NCBI GenBank assembly: GCA_945862475.1
Contig: CAMAYW010000111.1
Span: 1-7,406 of the forward strand
Length of the DNA: 7,406 bases
Direction: 5' to 3'
DNA from: Bacteriovorax stolpii
GTDB lineage: Bacteria > Bdellovibrionota > Bacteriovoracia > Bacteriovoracales > Bacteriovoracaceae
Shown here: one piece after another, positions 6,884-7,406 of the stretch
Position numbering within the stretch: the stretch's first letter is position 1
How the letters are laid out: every line of letters starts with the position of its first letter
Notes under the pieces: model-generated
Databases searched by the model: none
The model's input: the letters and a program-made list of their open reading frames with translations, nothing else
Told to the model about the DNA's origin: nothing
Made by a program: the position numbers and the translations under genes

Positions 6884-7406
6884 GGCGTCTCATCGCATTT
6901 ATTATTTTGTCTTTTGTAAAAACTTTCTCTTGGATTTTTTATAAGGCCAACTATCAGTGGCTCACTCCCATCCCAGAGAACCCTTGGAAAAATATAAGGC
7001 TCATGATTTTTTTAAATCATACCTCTCTTTTTGAACCTTTGTTTTCTCAAATCATTCCCTTTCGCTATCTTTGGCATCTGGCCGGACATTTCAATATTCC
7101 AGGTGCAGATATCACCCTCGATCGTCCTATCGTTGGAACCTTTTGGAAACTAATGGTGCCAAATATTGCTTCCATAACGAGAAAAAAAGATGCGACTTGG
7201 GAGAATTATCTCTCCTCTATTCAAAATGAAGATGTGGTTATGATCGCACCAGAAGGAAGGATGAAGCGTCCTAATGGTCTTGATAAGTTTGGAAAACCCA
7301 TGAATGTCCGAGGTGGTGTGGCAGATATCATCATGAGTATGAATGAAGGGTATATGGTTCTATGTCTATCTGGTGGACTTCATCATGTCCAAGCTCCAGG
7401 ACAATT
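6880..7406 (+). CDS. Lysophospholipid acyltransferase (PlsC/LPLAT family), 3' end beyond window
   Basis: One open frame runs from TTG 6880 to the right edge (175 complete codons, no stop). It shows the blocks of the PlsC/LPLAT family, which transfers fatty acyl chains to lysophospholipids at the inner membrane. Block I is N46-H47-T-S-L-F-E52, i.e. HX4E where most members have HX4D. Block III is A-P124-E125-G126-R127, matching the PEG(T)R motif that binds phosphate. A likely block IV lies at about 160-166 (VLCLSGG). The N-terminus, RR followed by a hydrophobic stretch to about residue 21, suggests a membrane anchor. An in-frame TGA at 6868-6870 makes TTG 6880 the only early start, and this start overlaps the acetyltransferase stop as TTGA. 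No good Shine-Dalgarno is seen, which fits translational coupling. The exact acceptor lipid is unknown. Confidence 0.8.
   Translation, partial: MRRLIAFIILSFVKTFSWIFYKANYQWLTPIPENPWKNIRLMIFLNHTSLFEPLFSQIIPFRYLWHLAGHFNIPGADITLDRPIVGTFWKLMVPNIASITRKKDATWENYLSSIQNEDVVMIAPEGRMKRPNGLDKFGKPMNVRGGVADIIMSMNEGYMVLCLSGGLHHVQAPGQ

Overview
The window is gene-dense, fairly AT-rich bacterial chromosome (GC in the high 30s percent by eye). It holds six complete protein genes and one cut off by the right edge. I see no rRNA, tRNA, CRISPR array, insertion sequence or phage gene. The set (an ABC1/UbiB-type kinase, a DUF1460 cell-wall-type hydrolase, a DmeF metal exporter, a PlsC-type acyltransferase) fits a Gram-negative proteobacterium-like organism. 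The base composition and gene mix recall the Bdellovibrionota/Bacteriovorax group, but that placement is inference and no marker gene is present to settle it.

Layout, left to right. Positions 1-94 hold a short leader with a 13-bp palindrome and a good ribosome binding site. Next, on the + strand, is a 931-residue divergent ABC1/AarF/UbiB-family atypical kinase (95-2890). A 65-bp or longer spacer separates it from a secreted DUF1460 protein of the NlpC/P60-like cysteine hydrolase fold (2974-3882, +). This converges on a minus-strand block, and the two stop codons overlap in the four bases TTAA (3879-3882). The minus-strand block reads from right to left as a tight three-gene operon: a YddG-like EamA/DMT exporter (6323-5472), a DmeF-type cation diffusion facilitator (5452-4490) and a transglutaminase-like protein of unknown role (4487-3879). 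Gaps inside it are 19 and 2 bp. A 44-bp divergent intergenic region (6324-6367), almost filled by a 25-bp inverted repeat, separates this operon from a + strand pair: a RimJ/RimL-type GNAT acetyltransferase (6368-6883) and a lysophospholipid acyltransferase that runs off the edge (6880 onward) and overlaps it by TTGA.

How the genes might work together: the minus-strand trio joins a small-molecule exporter and a Co/Ni-type exporter to an uncharacterised papain/transglutaminase-fold protein, which suggests co-expression rather than an obvious pathway. The DUF1460 protein probably acts in the periplasm on cell-wall peptides. The GNAT/acyltransferase pair looks translationally coupled. I do not find a clear new defence or mobile system. 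The points most worth following are the oversized kinase with altered signature motifs, the transglutaminase-like protein, and the palindrome between the divergent genes.
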